From positions 1 to 59,300 of the forward strand of contig NZ_JNZY01000054.1 of assembly GCF_000717655.1 (NCBI RefSeq): a DNA stretch of 59,300 bases, read 5' to 3'. Source of the DNA: Streptomyces katrae (GTDB lineage: Bacteria > Actinomycetota > Actinomycetes > Streptomycetales > Streptomycetaceae). The notes below the pieces were generated by a model that made no database searches, was not told the DNA's origin, and saw nothing but the letters and a program-made list of their open reading frames with translations. The position numbers and the translations under genes were made by a program. Below are positions 33,166-43,300 of the stretch, one piece after another. Within the stretch, counting starts at the first letter, position 1. Each line of letters begins with the position of its first letter.

Positions 33166-34092
33166 CTACACCGAGAGCATTCCGGCGCGCAGCCGGGTCA
33201 GCGTCCGGGACAGCAGGCGCGAGACCTGCATCTGCGAGATGCCCAGCTCGGCGCCGATCTCGGCCTGGGTCTTGTCCTGGCCGAAGCGCATCTGCAGGAT
33301 CAGCCGGTCGCGTTCGTCCAGCTGCTCCAGCAGGGGGGCGAGGGTGTGGAACTCCTCGAAGAGTTCCATGGCGGGGTCGACGTCACCGAGCTGGTCCGCC
33401 AGCGGCCGGGTCGTCCGGCTCGACGTCGACGGCTCGTCGCCTTCGGCGCCGGCGGTGTCCAGAGAGCCGCTCGTGTAGCCGTTCGCGGCGACCAGGCCGT
33501 CGATGACCTGTTCCTCGGTCAGTTCGAGGTGCTGGGCGACCTCCTTGACCGTCGGGGCCCGGCCCAGGACGTCGGTGAGCGCCTCCTGGGCTTTGGCGAG
33601 CTCCGTACGCAGTTCCTGCAGGCGGCGCGGGACGTGCACGGCCCAGGTGGTGTCGCGGAAGTAGCGTTTGATCTCACCGGTGATGTAGGGGAGGGCGAGT
33701 GTCGAGAACTCGACCCCGCGCTCGGGGTCGTAGCGGTCGATGGCCTTGATGAGGCCGATGGTTCCCACCTGGATGATGTCGTCCATGTCCAGACTGCCGC
33801 CCAGCGCGCGGGCGCGGAAGCGCCGCGCGGCGAACTGCACCAGGGAGAGGTTCATCTCGATCAGGGTGTTGCGGGCGTACTGGTACTCGCGAGTGCCCTC
33901 TTCCAGGGAGCGGAGCCTCCCGAAGAAGATCTTCGAAAGTTCGCGTGCGTCGGCGGGCGCCATCTCACGTGCGTTCTCCACCTGGAACAGGTCCACGTCC
34001 TGCGTGGGGGCTCCCACGGTGCCGGTCGGAGCGGGCGTGATCTGCGCGTCTGTTGCAGGCATGGGGCTTACGGCGGTGGCCGAGCGAGACAT
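33166..34092 (-). CDS. SigB/SigF/SigG-family RNA polymerase sigma factor
   Basis: 308 residues. The first 60 are a variable extension. Region 2 includes RNTLIEMNLSLVQFAARRF and DMDDIIQVGTIGLIKAIDRYDPERGVEFSTLALPYITGEIKRYFRD (-10 recognition). Region 3 is APTVKEVAQHLELTEEQV, and region 4 is LILQMRFGQDKTQAEIGAELGISQMQVSRLLSRTL (-35 recognition). It belongs to the stress/differentiation sigma group that recognises GNNT-N14/16-GGGTA. Five promoters of this form lie in the window. It is first in the operon with its regulators. Confidence 0.92.
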   Translation of the reverse strand: MSRSATAVSPMPATDAQITPAPTGTVGAPTQDVDLFQVENAREMAPADARELSKIFFGRLRSLEEGTREYQYARNTLIEMNLSLVQFAARRFRARALGGSLDMDDIIQVGTIGLIKAIDRYDPERGVEFSTLALPYITGEIKRYFRDTTWAVHVPRRLQELRTELAKAQEALTDVLGRAPTVKEVAQHLELTEEQVIDGLVAANGYTSGSLDTAGAEGDEPSTSSRTTRPLADQLGDVDPAMELFEEFHTLAPLLEQLDERDRLILQMRFGQDKTQAEIGAELGISQMQVSRLLSRTLTRLRAGMLSV

Positions 34093-34316
34093 GGTGGCCG
34101 TTCCCTCCCGATTGACTGACGGCTGCCTGGGCGCTCTTGCCCGGACTTCGCGGTCTTACACGGACCTCGCCGCATTCTTTGCGTCAGCTTCCCCCCGCCG
34201 GGGAGGCGGTCTCGGCCACCGGTGCGTGTGCCGCGGTCTCGCCGTCCCTCGTCCGGTCTGTGAGCAGGCATACTCCCTTGCGGAGGCCGTACAGGTGACG
34301 ATCCGGGGAGGCGGAC

Positions 34317-34664
34317 ATGACCGGAGCACGGGACGCGTACCACGGAGGCGTGGTCGGGGAGAGCTACTTGGCCGGGCCGGGGTGGGTGGTGGCCGCACAC
34401 GGGGAACTCGACCAGGACACACTGGGCCCGCTCGAGGAGGCGCTCGTCTCTGCAGCGGATCAGCAACACCGGATGGTGGTGCTGGACGCGGGCTCCATCA
34501 CCTTCGGCGACTCCTCGTTCCTGAACCTGCTGCTGCGGCTGCACCATCTCACCGCCCTGCGGATCGCCGCACCCTGCGAGCAGCTTCGCCGTTTGTTCGC
34601 CCTGACCGGTGCCGATACGGTCCTCTCCCTGTACCCGACCGTCGAGGACGCCCTCGGCGAGTGA
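34317..34664 (+). CDS. STAS domain anti-sigma factor antagonist (RsbV-like)
   Basis: 115 residues, a minimal STAS domain: VVAAHGELDQDTLGPLEEAL, then VVLDAGSITFGDSSFLNLLLRL with the phospho-acceptor Ser in GDSSF. It is divergent from the sigma operon, giving a second antagonist that can feed on the same anti-sigma ATPases. Confidence 0.85.
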   Translation: MTGARDAYHGGVVGESYLAGPGWVVAAHGELDQDTLGPLEEALVSAADQQHRMVVLDAGSITFGDSSFLNLLLRLHHLTALRIAAPCEQLRRLFALTGADTVLSLYPTVEDALGE

Positions 34665-35142
34665 GGACCGGCGCGGCACGGCCCGGGTGGTCGGGCAGCG
34701 GGTTTGGGGGACGGGGTCGGTGCATTCGGTGCTGCTCAGCGTCTCGGGTGTCCGCAGCCCGGTCGTTCCACGGCGGTGACGCCAGGTGCACGGCGGGCCA
34801 CTGCCGTGCTGCCCGCACCCCCCTCGAAACCGGGAACGAGCGTGCCCAGCCCAGTGCCTTGACCGCCCATGCCTTCCCCCACTTCGTCCGCTGTGTTGCT
34901 TGTCACGGATTCGTCTACCCGCCGCTTTCGCAAACACCCCCCCGGCTTGCGCACCACTGTGCGGAAGCGATGCTTCAGAGTGATCGCCGTGCCTTATGGT
35001 CGCTTCGGCGGCGTTAGCCTTTTATCGTCCGGCGGTGCGGCGAATGCAGAACCGCCGGCCGGGCCAGGGGACCCGCTGCGCTCTCGTGCCGGGTCCCTGT
35101 CCCGTGTGGCGGCACGGTCGTTTCCTAGAGTGAGGTTGGCGG
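34665..35142. other. Intergenic region before hybrid kinase gene
   Basis: 480 nt with no recognisable gene. TAGAGT at 35126-35131 could be the -10 element of the kinase operon; no convincing -35 is seen. Confidence 0.35.
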
Positions 35143-38100
35143 ATGGCTGAGCGGACGGTCACGGAGTCACTGAGCGGGTCGTCGGCGGTCAGGGGCGAGG
35201 GCGGGATCGGCGAATCGGAGCTGCGCCTGCTGCTGGCCGGACTGACAGCCGTGCGGGACGGGGATTTCCGTACCCGGCTGCCGGATACGGCCGACGGGTT
35301 GCTCGGGGAGATCGCCACCGTCTTCAACGGAATGGCCGATCAGCTGTCGCTGTTCACCTCCGAGGTGACGCGGGTGGCCCGTGAGGTGGGCACCGAGGGG
35401 ACCCTGGGCGGCCAGGCCGACGTACCCGGAGTCGGGGGCGCCTGGCTGGACCTCACGGATTCGGTCAATTTCATGGCCGGAAATCTTACGGCCCAGGTGC
35501 GTTCCATCGCGCAGGTCGCCACTGCCGTGGCCAAGGGCGATCTCTCGCAGAAGATCACCGTCACCGCGCGGGGGGAGATCCTGGAGCTGAAGGAGACCAT
35601 CAATACGATGGTCGACCAGCTTTCAGGGTTCGCCGGGGAGGTCACACGGGTGGCCCGCGAGGTCGGCACCGAGGGCAGGCTCGGCGGTCAGGCGGACGTC
35701 AAGGGCGTCTCCGGTACGTGGAAGGACCTGACGGAATCGGTCAACGTCATGGCCGACAACCTGACCGCGCAGGTGCGTTCGATCGCAGAGGTCACCACCG
35801 CCGTGGCCCAGGGCGATCTGACGCAGAAGATCCGGGTGGACGCGCGGGGGGAGATCCTGGAGCTGAAGGAGACCATCAACACGATGGTCGACCAGCTCTC
35901 CGCGTTCGCCGACGAGGTCACACGGGTGGCCCGCGAGGTGGGGACCGAGGGCAACCTGGGCGGACAGGCCACCGTACGGGGGGTCTCCGGCACGTGGAAG
36001 GACCTCACCGACAACGTCAACGTCATGGCCTCCAACCTGACCGGGCAGGTGCGGTCCATCGCCCAGGTGGCCACCGCCGTCGCCCGCGGGGACCTCTCGC
36101 AGAAGATCGTGGTGGAGGCGAAGGGCGAGGTCGCCGCGCTGGCCGGCGTCATCAACACGATGGTCGACACGCTGTCCGCGTTCGCCGACGAGGTGACGCG
36201 GGTGGCCCGTGAGGTCGGCACCGAAGGCCGGCTCGGCGGCCAGGCACAGGTGCCCAATGTCGCGGGCACCTGGAAGGACCTCACCGACAACGTCAACTCC
36301 ATGGCGAACAACCTCACGGGCCAGGTCCGCAACATCGCCCTCGTCACGACGGCCGTCGCCAACGGCGACCTGTCGAAGAAGATCGACGTGGACGCCCGCG
36401 GGGAGATCCTGGAGCTGAAGACCACGATCAACACGATGGTCGACCAGCTCTCCGCCTTCGCCGCCGAGGTCACCCGGGTCGCCCGCGAGGTCGGCAGCGA
36501 GGGCCGGCTCGGCGGTCAGGCCGAGGTCGAGGGCGTCTCCGGCACCTGGAAGCGCCTGACGGAGAACGTCAACGAGCTGGCCGGCAACCTGACCCGCCAG
36601 GTCCGGGCCATCGCCGAGGTCGCCAGCGCGGTCGCCGAGGGCGACCTGACCCGCTCGATCACGGTCGATGCCTCGGGCGAGGTCGCCGAACTCAAGGACA
36701 ACATCAACTCCATGGTCGGTTCGCTGCGGGAGAGCACCCGGGCCAACCAGGAGCAGGACTGGCTCAAGTCGAACCTGGCCCGCATCTCGGGCCTGATGCA
36801 GGGCCACCGGGATCTCGCCGCCGTCGCCGAACTCGTCATGGACGAACTGACGCCGCTCGTCGCCGCCCAGTACGGTGCGTTCTACCTCGCCGAGGACCGC
36901 CCCGGCGGCACCGTGCTCACCCTCGTCGGTTCCTACGGCCGTCCCGCGGATGCCGAGGTGGGCACCCGGTTCACCCTCGGCGAGTCCCTCGTCGGGCAGG
37001 CGGCCCGCAGCCATCGGATCATCGCAACCGACCAGGTCCCCGGCGACTACGTCATCTCCTCCGGGCTGGGCCACACCACCCCGGGCAGCCTGATCATCCT
37101 GCCGATCGTGGTGGACGACCAGGTCCTGGGGGTGATCGAACTCGCCTCCTTCAGCGCCTTCACCCCCGTACACCGGGACTTCCTCACCCAGTTGATGGAG
37201 ACCATCGGCGCCAACGTCAACACGATCGTCGCCAACGCCCGCACCGACGAGCTCCTCGGCGAGTCCCAGCGGCTGACCGGCGAACTCCAGGCGCGTTCGG
37301 AGGAACTCCAGGTCCAGCAGGAGGAACTCCAGCGCTCCAACGCGGAGCTGGAGGAGAAGGCTGCCCTCCTGGCCAGCCAGAACAGCGACATCGAAGCCAA
37401 GAACCTGGAGATCGAGCAGGCCCGGCAGGAACTGGAGACCCGTGCGCAACAGCTGTCACTGGCTTCCACCTACAAGTCCGAGTTCCTGGCCAACATGAGC
37501 CATGAGCTGCGCACCCCGCTCAACAGCCTTCTCATCCTGGCCCAGTTGCTCGCGCAGAACCCGTCTCGCAACCTCACCCCCAAGCAGGTCGAGTACGCGG
37601 GCATCATCCACTCGGCCGGCTCGGACCTGCTCCAGCTGATCAACGACATCCTCGACCTGTCGAAGGTCGAGGCCGGAAAGATGGACATCAATCCCGAGCG
37701 GGTGGACCTGCCCCAGCTGCTCGAGTACGTCGATGCCACCTTCCGGCCGATGACCACGCAGAAGAGCCTCGGCTTCACCGTCACCACCGCCCCCGACGCC
37801 CCCGACGACTTGCTCACCGACGACGCGCGGCTGCGTCAGATCCTGCGCAACCTGCTGTCCAATGCCGTCAAATTCACCGAGCGCGGCGGCGTCGAGCTGC
37901 GCATCGAACCGGCGACGGCCCCCGAGATCCCCGCCGGGCTGTCCCGGCGCGGGCCCATGCTCGCCTTCCGAGTACGGGACACGGGCATCGGCATCCCCGA
38001 GCAGCAGTTGGAGTCCGTCTTCGGGGCCTTCCAGCAGGCCGACGGAACCACCAGCCGCAAGTACGGCGGGACCGGCCTCGGCCTTTCCATCAGCCGCGAG

Positions 38101-39162
38101 ATCGCCCAGCTCCTCGGCGGGGCCGTGGTTGCGGAAAGCACACCCGGCCAGGGCAGTACCTTCACCCTCTACCTGCCGGTCAGCCGCTCGGACTACGAGG
38201 GCGCCCCCGCCACGGACGCTCCCGTGCCGTTCCCGCCCGGCGGCACGTCCGGGGCGGCCGGTCCGGGCCGTCCGGACGCGCCCGCGCTCCCGGCGCAGCG
38301 ACGGCCCCGCCGCCTGCTGGTGATCGAGGAACGGCCGAACGGCCTGCTCTCCCTCGTCGCCGAGAGCGCCGCCCGGGACTTCGCCCCCCGCCATGAGGTG
38401 ACGGGGGAGCGCGGCGGGATCCAGGTGGTCAACGCAACGAGCTCGCGCGAGGCCGCCGCAGCCCTGGCATCCGATCCCTTCCACTGCGTCGTCCTGGAAC
38501 TGGACATGCCCGACGGCGAAGCGCTGGACTTCCTCGACGCGCTCGACGGGGACCCGGCCCTCTCCTCGCTCCCCGTCCTCGCCCACAACAACCCACGGGT
38601 CAGAACAGGCCAGGAGGAGGCCCTGCGGGAGCGGTCCGCATCACGCCACGTGGAACTGCTGTCGAGTCTGGACGAGTTGCGGGAACGCATCGCGCTCCAC
38701 CTGTCCGCCGAGCAGCCGGGGGACGTGCTGCCCCCCGGACACGGCGTCGCGGAGCGGCAGCAGGCCGTCCACGTGCTCGACGGCGACCTGGCCGGACGCA
38801 CGGTCCTGGTCGTCGACGACGACGCACGCAACCTCTTCGCCCTCAGCGGGATCCTGGAATTGCACGGCATGCACGTGCTCCACGCCGAGGACGGCCGCAA
38901 GGGCATCGACGCCCTCACCCACCACACGGGTGTCGACCTCATCCTGATGGACGTGATGATGCCCGAACTCGACGGCTACGCCGCCACCGCCGAGATCCGG
39001 CGGATGCCGGCGTACAAGGGCCTGCCCATCATCGCGGTCACCGCCAAGGCGATGCCCGGGGACCGGGAGAAGAGCCTCGCCGCGGGAGCCAGCGACTACG
39101 TGACCAAGCCGGTGGATGCCGACGACCTCATCGCCCGCGTCCGGCACTGGCTCACCCGATGA
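35143..39162 (+). CDS. Soluble multi-HAMP hybrid histidine kinase with GAF and two receiver domains
   Basis: 1339 residues with no membrane helix. An N-terminal HAMP-like unit is followed by five 92-residue repeats (residues 74-533), each opening [10 protein letters not shown] and containing about two HAMP units. Then come a GAF domain (about 560-700), a coiled coil (700-780), HisKA with [15 protein letters not shown] (phospho-His787), and HATPase ([24 protein letters not shown]). A degenerate receiver lies near 1060-1185, and a C-terminal receiver near 1218-1339 has phospho-Asp1270 in LILMDVMMP. The HAMP ladder resembles fungal group III osmosensor kinases. It is coupled by ATGA to the phosphatase downstream, its likely output partner. 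Confidence 0.9.
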   Translation: MAERTVTESLSGSSAVRGEGGIGESELRLLLAGLTAVRDGDFRTRLPDTADGLLGEIATVFNGMADQLSLFTSEVTRVAREVGTEGTLGGQADVPGVGGAWLDLTDSVNFMAGNLTAQVRSIAQVATAVAKGDLSQKITVTARGEILELKETINTMVDQLSGFAGEVTRVAREVGTEGRLGGQADVKGVSGTWKDLTESVNVMADNLTAQVRSIAEVTTAVAQGDLTQKIRVDARGEILELKETINTMVDQLSAFADEVTRVAREVGTEGNLGGQATVRGVSGTWKDLTDNVNVMASNLTGQVRSIAQVATAVARGDLSQKIVVEAKGEVAALAGVINTMVDTLSAFADEVTRVAREVGTEGRLGGQAQVPNVAGTWKDLTDNVNSMANNLTGQVRNIALVTTAVANGDLSKKIDVDARGEILELKTTINTMVDQLSAFAAEVTRVAREVGSEGRLGGQAEVEGVSGTWKRLTENVNELAGNLTRQVRAIAEVASAVAEGDLTRSITVDASGEVAELKDNINSMVGSLRESTRANQEQDWLKSNLARISGLMQGHRDLAAVAELVMDELTPLVAAQYGAFYLAEDRPGGTVLTLVGSYGRPADAEVGTRFTLGESLVGQAARSHRIIATDQVPGDYVISSGLGHTTPGSLIILPIVVDDQVLGVIELASFSAFTPVHRDFLTQLMETIGANVNTIVANARTDELLGESQRLTGELQARSEELQVQQEELQRSNAELEEKAALLASQNSDIEAKNLEIEQARQELETRAQQLSLASTYKSEFLANMSHELRTPLNSLLILAQLLAQNPSRNLTPKQVEYAGIIHSAGSDLLQLINDILDLSKVEAGKMDINPERVDLPQLLEYVDATFRPMTTQKSLGFTVTTAPDAPDDLLTDDARLRQILRNLLSNAVKFTERGGVELRIEPATAPEIPAGLSRRGPMLAFRVRDTGIGIPEQQLESVFGAFQQADGTTSRKYGGTGLGLSISREIAQLLGGAVVAESTPGQGSTFTLYLPVSRSDYEGAPATDAPVPFPPGGTSGAAGPGRPDAPALPAQRRPRRLLVIEERPNGLLSLVAESAARDFAPRHEVTGERGGIQVVNATSSREAAAALASDPFHCVVLELDMPDGEALDFLDALDGDPALSSLPVLAHNNPRVRTGQEEALRERSASRHVELLSSLDELRERIALHLSAEQPGDVLPPGHGVAERQQAVHVLDGDLAGRTVLVVDDDARNLFALSGILELHGMHVLHAEDGRKGIDALTHHTGVDLILMDVMMPELDGYAATAEIRRMPAYKGLPIIAVTAKAMPGDREKSLAAGASDYVTKPVDADDLIARVRHWLTR
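35362..36741 (+). repeat. Five in-frame tandem repeats of exactly 276 bp encoding HAMP pairs
   Basis: Unit starts (GAGGT-ACxCGGGTGGCC) fall at 35362, 35638, 35914, 36190 and 36466, always 276 bp apart. Units are highly similar in DNA as well as protein, so recombination could change the copy number without shifting the frame. Confidence 0.9.
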
Positions 39163-41582
39163 CCGGGGACACGCAGCGGCACGATGATGCGCGCCCGCAG
39201 CGGGCGCCGGTCGGTGACCAGCCCGCCCGCGCCATCCCGCACCAGGCCCCGACGCCGTTGGGGCGGCTCGTCGCCACGGTCGAACGGCTGCGCCGGGAGG
39301 TGCTGGAGGCGCAGGCGGCCGCCGACGGCCGAGCCTTGGTCGAACTGGCCAAGGGCATCCTGATCGGGCAACTGCACTGCACCCCGGCAGCGGCGGCACG
39401 CCAGCTCGACGTGCTGTGCCGCGACAGCGGGATGTCCCCCCTCGAACTCGCCGCCGACATCGTCAACCAGGCGTCCCGTGACCACGTCAGCGAGATCGCC
39501 GCCGAGTTCGTCGAGCGCGCCGGTGCGGTCGGCGACCCGACCGAGCAGCACTCCGCGGTGTCGGTCCGGCTGCGCACCGCCGAGAGCGGCGTGCTGGCCG
39601 CCGCTGCCGACACCCAGGCGGTGGCCGAATCCCTCCTGACCAACGCCCTGGGCCCGCTGGGAGCGGTTGCCGTCGCCGTGTGGACCGCGGTGCCCGACGG
39701 CTCGCTTGCCCTCGCCGGCCACGCCGGGTTCCGCCCCGGGGAGGCCGCCCGCTGGCGCCACGTACCCCCAGGGGTCTCCACCGTCGCCCGCCTGGCCCTG
39801 CGGGAGCGCCGACTGGTCACGCTCGCCAGCCTCAAACGCGAAGGGCTGCCCTCGATCGGCCACCTCCAGTGGTCCGACGGCGGACGGATGGCCGTCCCCA
39901 CGGGGACGGGCGGACGGATCCACGGCGTCCTCGAAATCTGCTGGCCGCAGCCCCTGGCGCCCCAGCCGCCGCAGATCGAGCGCCAAGTCGAGGCACTCGC
40001 CGAGCTGTGTGCCCGCACCATGGACGCCTCGCCCCCGCGCGACCTCTCGACCACCGAGACGGTGCTCCCGGACGTCGCGGAGCTGATCGACCTCGCCGAG
40101 GGTCTCCAGGACCCCGCCGTGGTGCTCACCCCGGTCCTCGATCCCGATGGCCGACTCAGCGACTTCCGGATCCGGCACGCCGGCAGCCGGTTCGTCGACC
40201 CGGTCGGGCGGCCGCGCGGTGACGTCAACGGTGCGCTGCTGCTGGAGGCCTATCCGACGGCCGCCGGCGAGAGCGGGCTGTTCGACATCATCGAGCGCGT
40301 GCACGCGACGGGCGAGCCCTTCAGGGCTGAACGCATGAGCCTGACCGCGCTCGTCGACCAGATCCCGCTCACCTCGGTCGCGGACATCAGCGTCAGCCGT
40401 CACGGCGCCGCCGTCCTGCTCATCTGGCGGATCGAGGACGAGACGGCCCGGCTGGCCAACCTCCTCCAGCACGCCCAGCGGCTGGGCCGGATCGGCGGTT
40501 TCGAGGAGAACCTCGCCACCGGCGAGACCACGTGGAACGCGCAGCTCTACGCGCTTCACGGGCTCCCTGCCACCGCGCCCCCGGTAAGGCTGCAGGAACT
40601 GCCCGGCTACACCCATCCGGACGACTCCGCCGCCCTCGGCCGCTTCCTGCGGGCGGTGCTCCGCCACCGCCGTCCCGCCTCGGTCGATCTCCGCCTCCAG
40701 CGGCCCGACGGAATCACCCGCCACATCCGGGTCGTTGCCGAGCCCGTCCTCGACGCCCACCGGCGCCTGTACGCCGTGCGCGGCGCCTACCAGGACATCT
40801 CCGCCCAGCACTGGACCGAGGTCGCGCTGGCCGCGACCAGGGACCAGCTCGCCCACACCGAGGCCGAGTCCGCCGAACGCAACCGGCTGGCCCTCCAGCT
40901 CCAGCACGCCATCATGCCCCCCACCCCGCCGGCCGTCGAAGCCCCGGGCCTGAGGGTCGCCGTCCGCTACCGGCCGGCGGAGACCGAGTCACTCGTCGGT
41001 GGTGACTGGTACGACACGGTGGTGCTGCCGTCCGGTCTGATCATGCTGTCCGTGGGCGACGTCGCCGGGCACGGCATCGAGGCGGCCACCGGCATGGTCG
41101 TGCTGCGCAATGCCCTGCGCGGCCTCGCCGTGACGGGTGCGGGCCCCGCCCAGCTGCTGTCCTGGCTGAACACGGTCACCCATCACCTGGCCAAGCACGT
41201 GACGGCCACCGCCGTCTGCGGCCTCTTCGACCCTCGTACCCGGGTGATGCGGTGGGCGCGCGCCGGGCATCTGCCGCCCGTACTCGTCCGCGGGGGCGAG
41301 GCCGACGCCTTCCCCCTGATCGAGGGCCTGCTCCTAGGAGCCCTGCCCGATGTCACGTACGTGGAGCGGGAGGTGCAGCTCGAACCGGACGACACCCTGC
41401 TGATGTTCACGGACGGGCTGGTGGAACGGCGGGACTCCTCGGTGCAGGACTCGCTCCGTCATCTCGTGAACGCGGCGGGCGCCGGAGCCGGGGGTCTGGA
41501 CGGCCAGCTGGACCGCCTCCTCGCCGAGAGCCGGTCCGATACGGACGACGACACGTGTCTGATCGGCATCCAGGTCGGCTGA
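39159..41582 (+). CDS. ANTAR-GAF-PAS-PP2C phosphatase
   Basis: 807 residues. Residues about 28-98 form an ANTAR-like RNA-binding helix bundle (LVELAKGILIGQLHCTPAAAARQLDVL). GAF lies about 140-290, a PAS pair about 300-540 (the second with GRIGGFEENLATGETTWNAQLYALHG), and PP2C_SIG about 580-807 with VGGDWYDTVVL, SVGDVAGHGIEAATG and DDDTCLIGI. The ATG overlaps the kinase stop by four bases. It is likely to dephosphorylate STAS antagonists under control of the kinase. A phosphatase that may also bind RNA antiterminator hairpins is unusual. Confidence 0.87.
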   Translation: MTGDTQRHDDARPQRAPVGDQPARAIPHQAPTPLGRLVATVERLRREVLEAQAAADGRALVELAKGILIGQLHCTPAAAARQLDVLCRDSGMSPLELAADIVNQASRDHVSEIAAEFVERAGAVGDPTEQHSAVSVRLRTAESGVLAAAADTQAVAESLLTNALGPLGAVAVAVWTAVPDGSLALAGHAGFRPGEAARWRHVPPGVSTVARLALRERRLVTLASLKREGLPSIGHLQWSDGGRMAVPTGTGGRIHGVLEICWPQPLAPQPPQIERQVEALAELCARTMDASPPRDLSTTETVLPDVAELIDLAEGLQDPAVVLTPVLDPDGRLSDFRIRHAGSRFVDPVGRPRGDVNGALLLEAYPTAAGESGLFDIIERVHATGEPFRAERMSLTALVDQIPLTSVADISVSRHGAAVLLIWRIEDETARLANLLQHAQRLGRIGGFEENLATGETTWNAQLYALHGLPATAPPVRLQELPGYTHPDDSAALGRFLRAVLRHRRPASVDLRLQRPDGITRHIRVVAEPVLDAHRRLYAVRGAYQDISAQHWTEVALAATRDQLAHTEAESAERNRLALQLQHAIMPPTPPAVEAPGLRVAVRYRPAETESLVGGDWYDTVVLPSGLIMLSVGDVAGHGIEAATGMVVLRNALRGLAVTGAGPAQLLSWLNTVTHHLAKHVTATAVCGLFDPRTRVMRWARAGHLPPVLVRGGEADAFPLIEGLLLGALPDVTYVEREVQLEPDDTLLMFTDGLVERRDSSVQDSLRHLVNAAGAGAGGLDGQLDRLLAESRSDTDDDTCLIGIQVG

Positions 41583-41723
41583 TACCCCACCGCGGCACGG
41601 CCCTCGTCCTCACGTCCACTGGCGGCGTCCACGGCGGATACGACGATAGGCAGCGGTACCAGCGTCAGGAACAACGCGGGATGCGGGAGCGAGGTGAACG
41701 ATCCGGTGTTTCCGGGCCGGCGC

Positions 41724-42869
41724 TCAGATGAGGGAGCCGCCGGTCGTGATGCGCGCGCAGTGGGTGACCACGGCGGCGAGGCTTCCCTGCGTGCGCAAGA
41801 GCTCGCGCTGGATGCGCGCCCCGTTGCCCCGTTCCAGCAGACCGGCGATCCCTGCCTGAACCCGTTCGTCGTCTCCGTGCTCACGCAGGGCTTCCCGGAC
41901 ATGGGCGTGCAGGAGCCGCACGGCTTCCGCCGCCGGTGTCTCCTTCATGGTTTCGGGATGGAGAAGGGGTCCGTCCAGACCTGACCGGCCGGCCCGCCAT
42001 GCCGCCAACCTGAGCAGGTTCGTGCCGATGCGGGCGGGCGGCTCGCCGTCGCGCCAGGCCCGGGCAGCGGTCTCGACGAGGGCGCGGACCAGGGCGGCGA
42101 GGAGCACGGGCGTAGATGCTTCGAGGCATACGTCCGCCACCCTGACCTCCACGGTGGGGTAGGAGGCCGAAAGCCGGGCGTCGAAGTAGATCATTCCCTC
42201 GTCCTGCAGCACACCGGTGTCGAGCATGGCGCGGACCTGCTCGTGGTAGCGGTCGGCGGACCCGAAGACGTCCACGGGGCCGGCCGAGGGCAGGCGGTTC
42301 CACACCCGGCTGCGGTAACTCGCGTACTTGCTGTCCTCTCCCTGCCAGAAAGGGGAGTTCGCGCTCATCGCGGTCAGCACGGGAAGCCACGGACGGATCC
42401 TGTCCAGCACCGCGACGCCTTCCTCGTCCGACTCGACCGATACGTGGACGTGGCAGCCGCAGGTCAGCTGTTCCTGCGCGGTCAGGCCGAGCTGCCGGCC
42501 CAGCCACTCGTACCGCGTGCCCGCATTCAACGAGGGCCGGGCGGGCAGGGGCGAGGTGGCCATGGCCGCCACGAGCGCACCGGCGGATGCGGCGTGCCGG
42601 CGGGCCTCGTCGCGGCAGCGGCTGATCTCACTCTGGAGCTCACCCATTTCCGTCACCGGCTTGGTGGCGAACTCCACCTGCTCCTTTTGCAGTTCTTTCT
42701 CGAAGGAGTGCCCCGGCGCGCCACCACCCTGTGGTTGCTGCCCGGCTGACCGGTCCGCGGCGGCCAGAACCGCCCCGGACACGGCCAGGGGCTCACCACT
42801 ACGGGCGTCCACCAGCAACAGCTCTTCTTCCACACCCACGCTTCGCATACCGCCGCCCATCGTTCCCAC
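41724..42869 (-). CDS. Glutamate--cysteine ligase, YbdK-type carboxylate-amine ligase
   Basis: About 381 residues. The core starts SVGVEEELLLVDA and contains TCGCHVHVSVESDEEGVAVLDRIRPWLPVLTAMSANSPFW, the family signature with metal-binding His and Glu, then RLSASYPTVEVRVADVC. Such enzymes join glutamate and cysteine through an acyl phosphate. Actinobacteria use mycothiol rather than glutathione, so the biological product is uncertain. Start choice is unsure: GTG 42869 has GGGGA upstream, while ATGs at 42860 and 42848 are closer to family starts. Confidence 0.83.
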   Translation of the reverse strand: MGTMGGGMRSVGVEEELLLVDARSGEPLAVSGAVLAAADRSAGQQPQGGGAPGHSFEKELQKEQVEFATKPVTEMGELQSEISRCRDEARRHAASAGALVAAMATSPLPARPSLNAGTRYEWLGRQLGLTAQEQLTCGCHVHVSVESDEEGVAVLDRIRPWLPVLTAMSANSPFWQGEDSKYASYRSRVWNRLPSAGPVDVFGSADRYHEQVRAMLDTGVLQDEGMIYFDARLSASYPTVEVRVADVCLEASTPVLLAALVRALVETAARAWRDGEPPARIGTNLLRLAAWRAGRSGLDGPLLHPETMKETPAAEAVRLLHAHVREALREHGDDERVQAGIAGLLERGNGARIQRELLRTQGSLAAVVTHCARITTGGSLI

Positions 42870-43126
42870 GCTCAGGTGTCCCCGCGCCTGCCCACGACGC
42901 CGCGCAGGGGGTGCGGAACGCGTGAGGCCCGACGGGGGTTGGCCTCCCCGGCGAGGCCCTGGGACCGGTTGCCTGCTCACTCACGTGCCGAAGGCGCGCC
43001 GACTCGCCTCACACACGCCGTGACGCCAGGCATCATCTCGTGCAAGACAGTGGCGAACGGGCCGTCGTTCGTGCGCCGTGGCCCCGCGCCGCGTGGGTCC
43101 GGGACCACGACGACACCGTTGGCGGG

Positions 43127-43300
43127 TCAGCCCTTGAAGATGTCCTTCATCTTCTCCTTGGCCTGGCGAGCATCGCCCTTGGCCTTCTCGGCGCCCCCTT
43201 CAGCGGTGAGGCTTTCGTTGCCCACCGCACGGCCGGCCGTCTCCTTGAGCTTGCCCTTGGCCTGCTCCGCCTTGGCCCGGCTCTTCTGGTTCTTCGACAC
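43127..43300 (-). CDS. CsbD family small stress protein
   Basis: A 57-residue lysine/alanine-rich hydrophilic protein with the CsbD pattern: AKAEQAKGKLKETAGRAVGN, then LTAEGGAEKAKGDARQAKEK. GTG at 43300 has GGAG ten bases upstream. CsbD proteins are classic general-stress products under SigB in Bacillus, and here a full SigB-type promoter (43460-43484) lies upstream. Confidence 0.88.
   Translation of the reverse strand: MSKNQKSRAKAEQAKGKLKETAGRAVGNESLTAEGGAEKAKGDARQAKEKMKDIFKG

Noticed and set aside
35362..36741. Regular repeats resembling an array
   Set aside because: The 276-bp units are coding HAMP repeats with no spacers; not CRISPR.
35623..37449. 600-codon open frame opposite the hybrid kinase
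   Set aside because: Its repetitive sequence merely mirrors the HAMP repeats on the other strand; no ribosome site or recognisable domain.
39096..40907. 600-codon open frame opposite the ANTAR-PP2C gene
   Set aside because: Low-complexity Gly/Arg/Val composition typical of antisense frames in GC-rich coding DNA.
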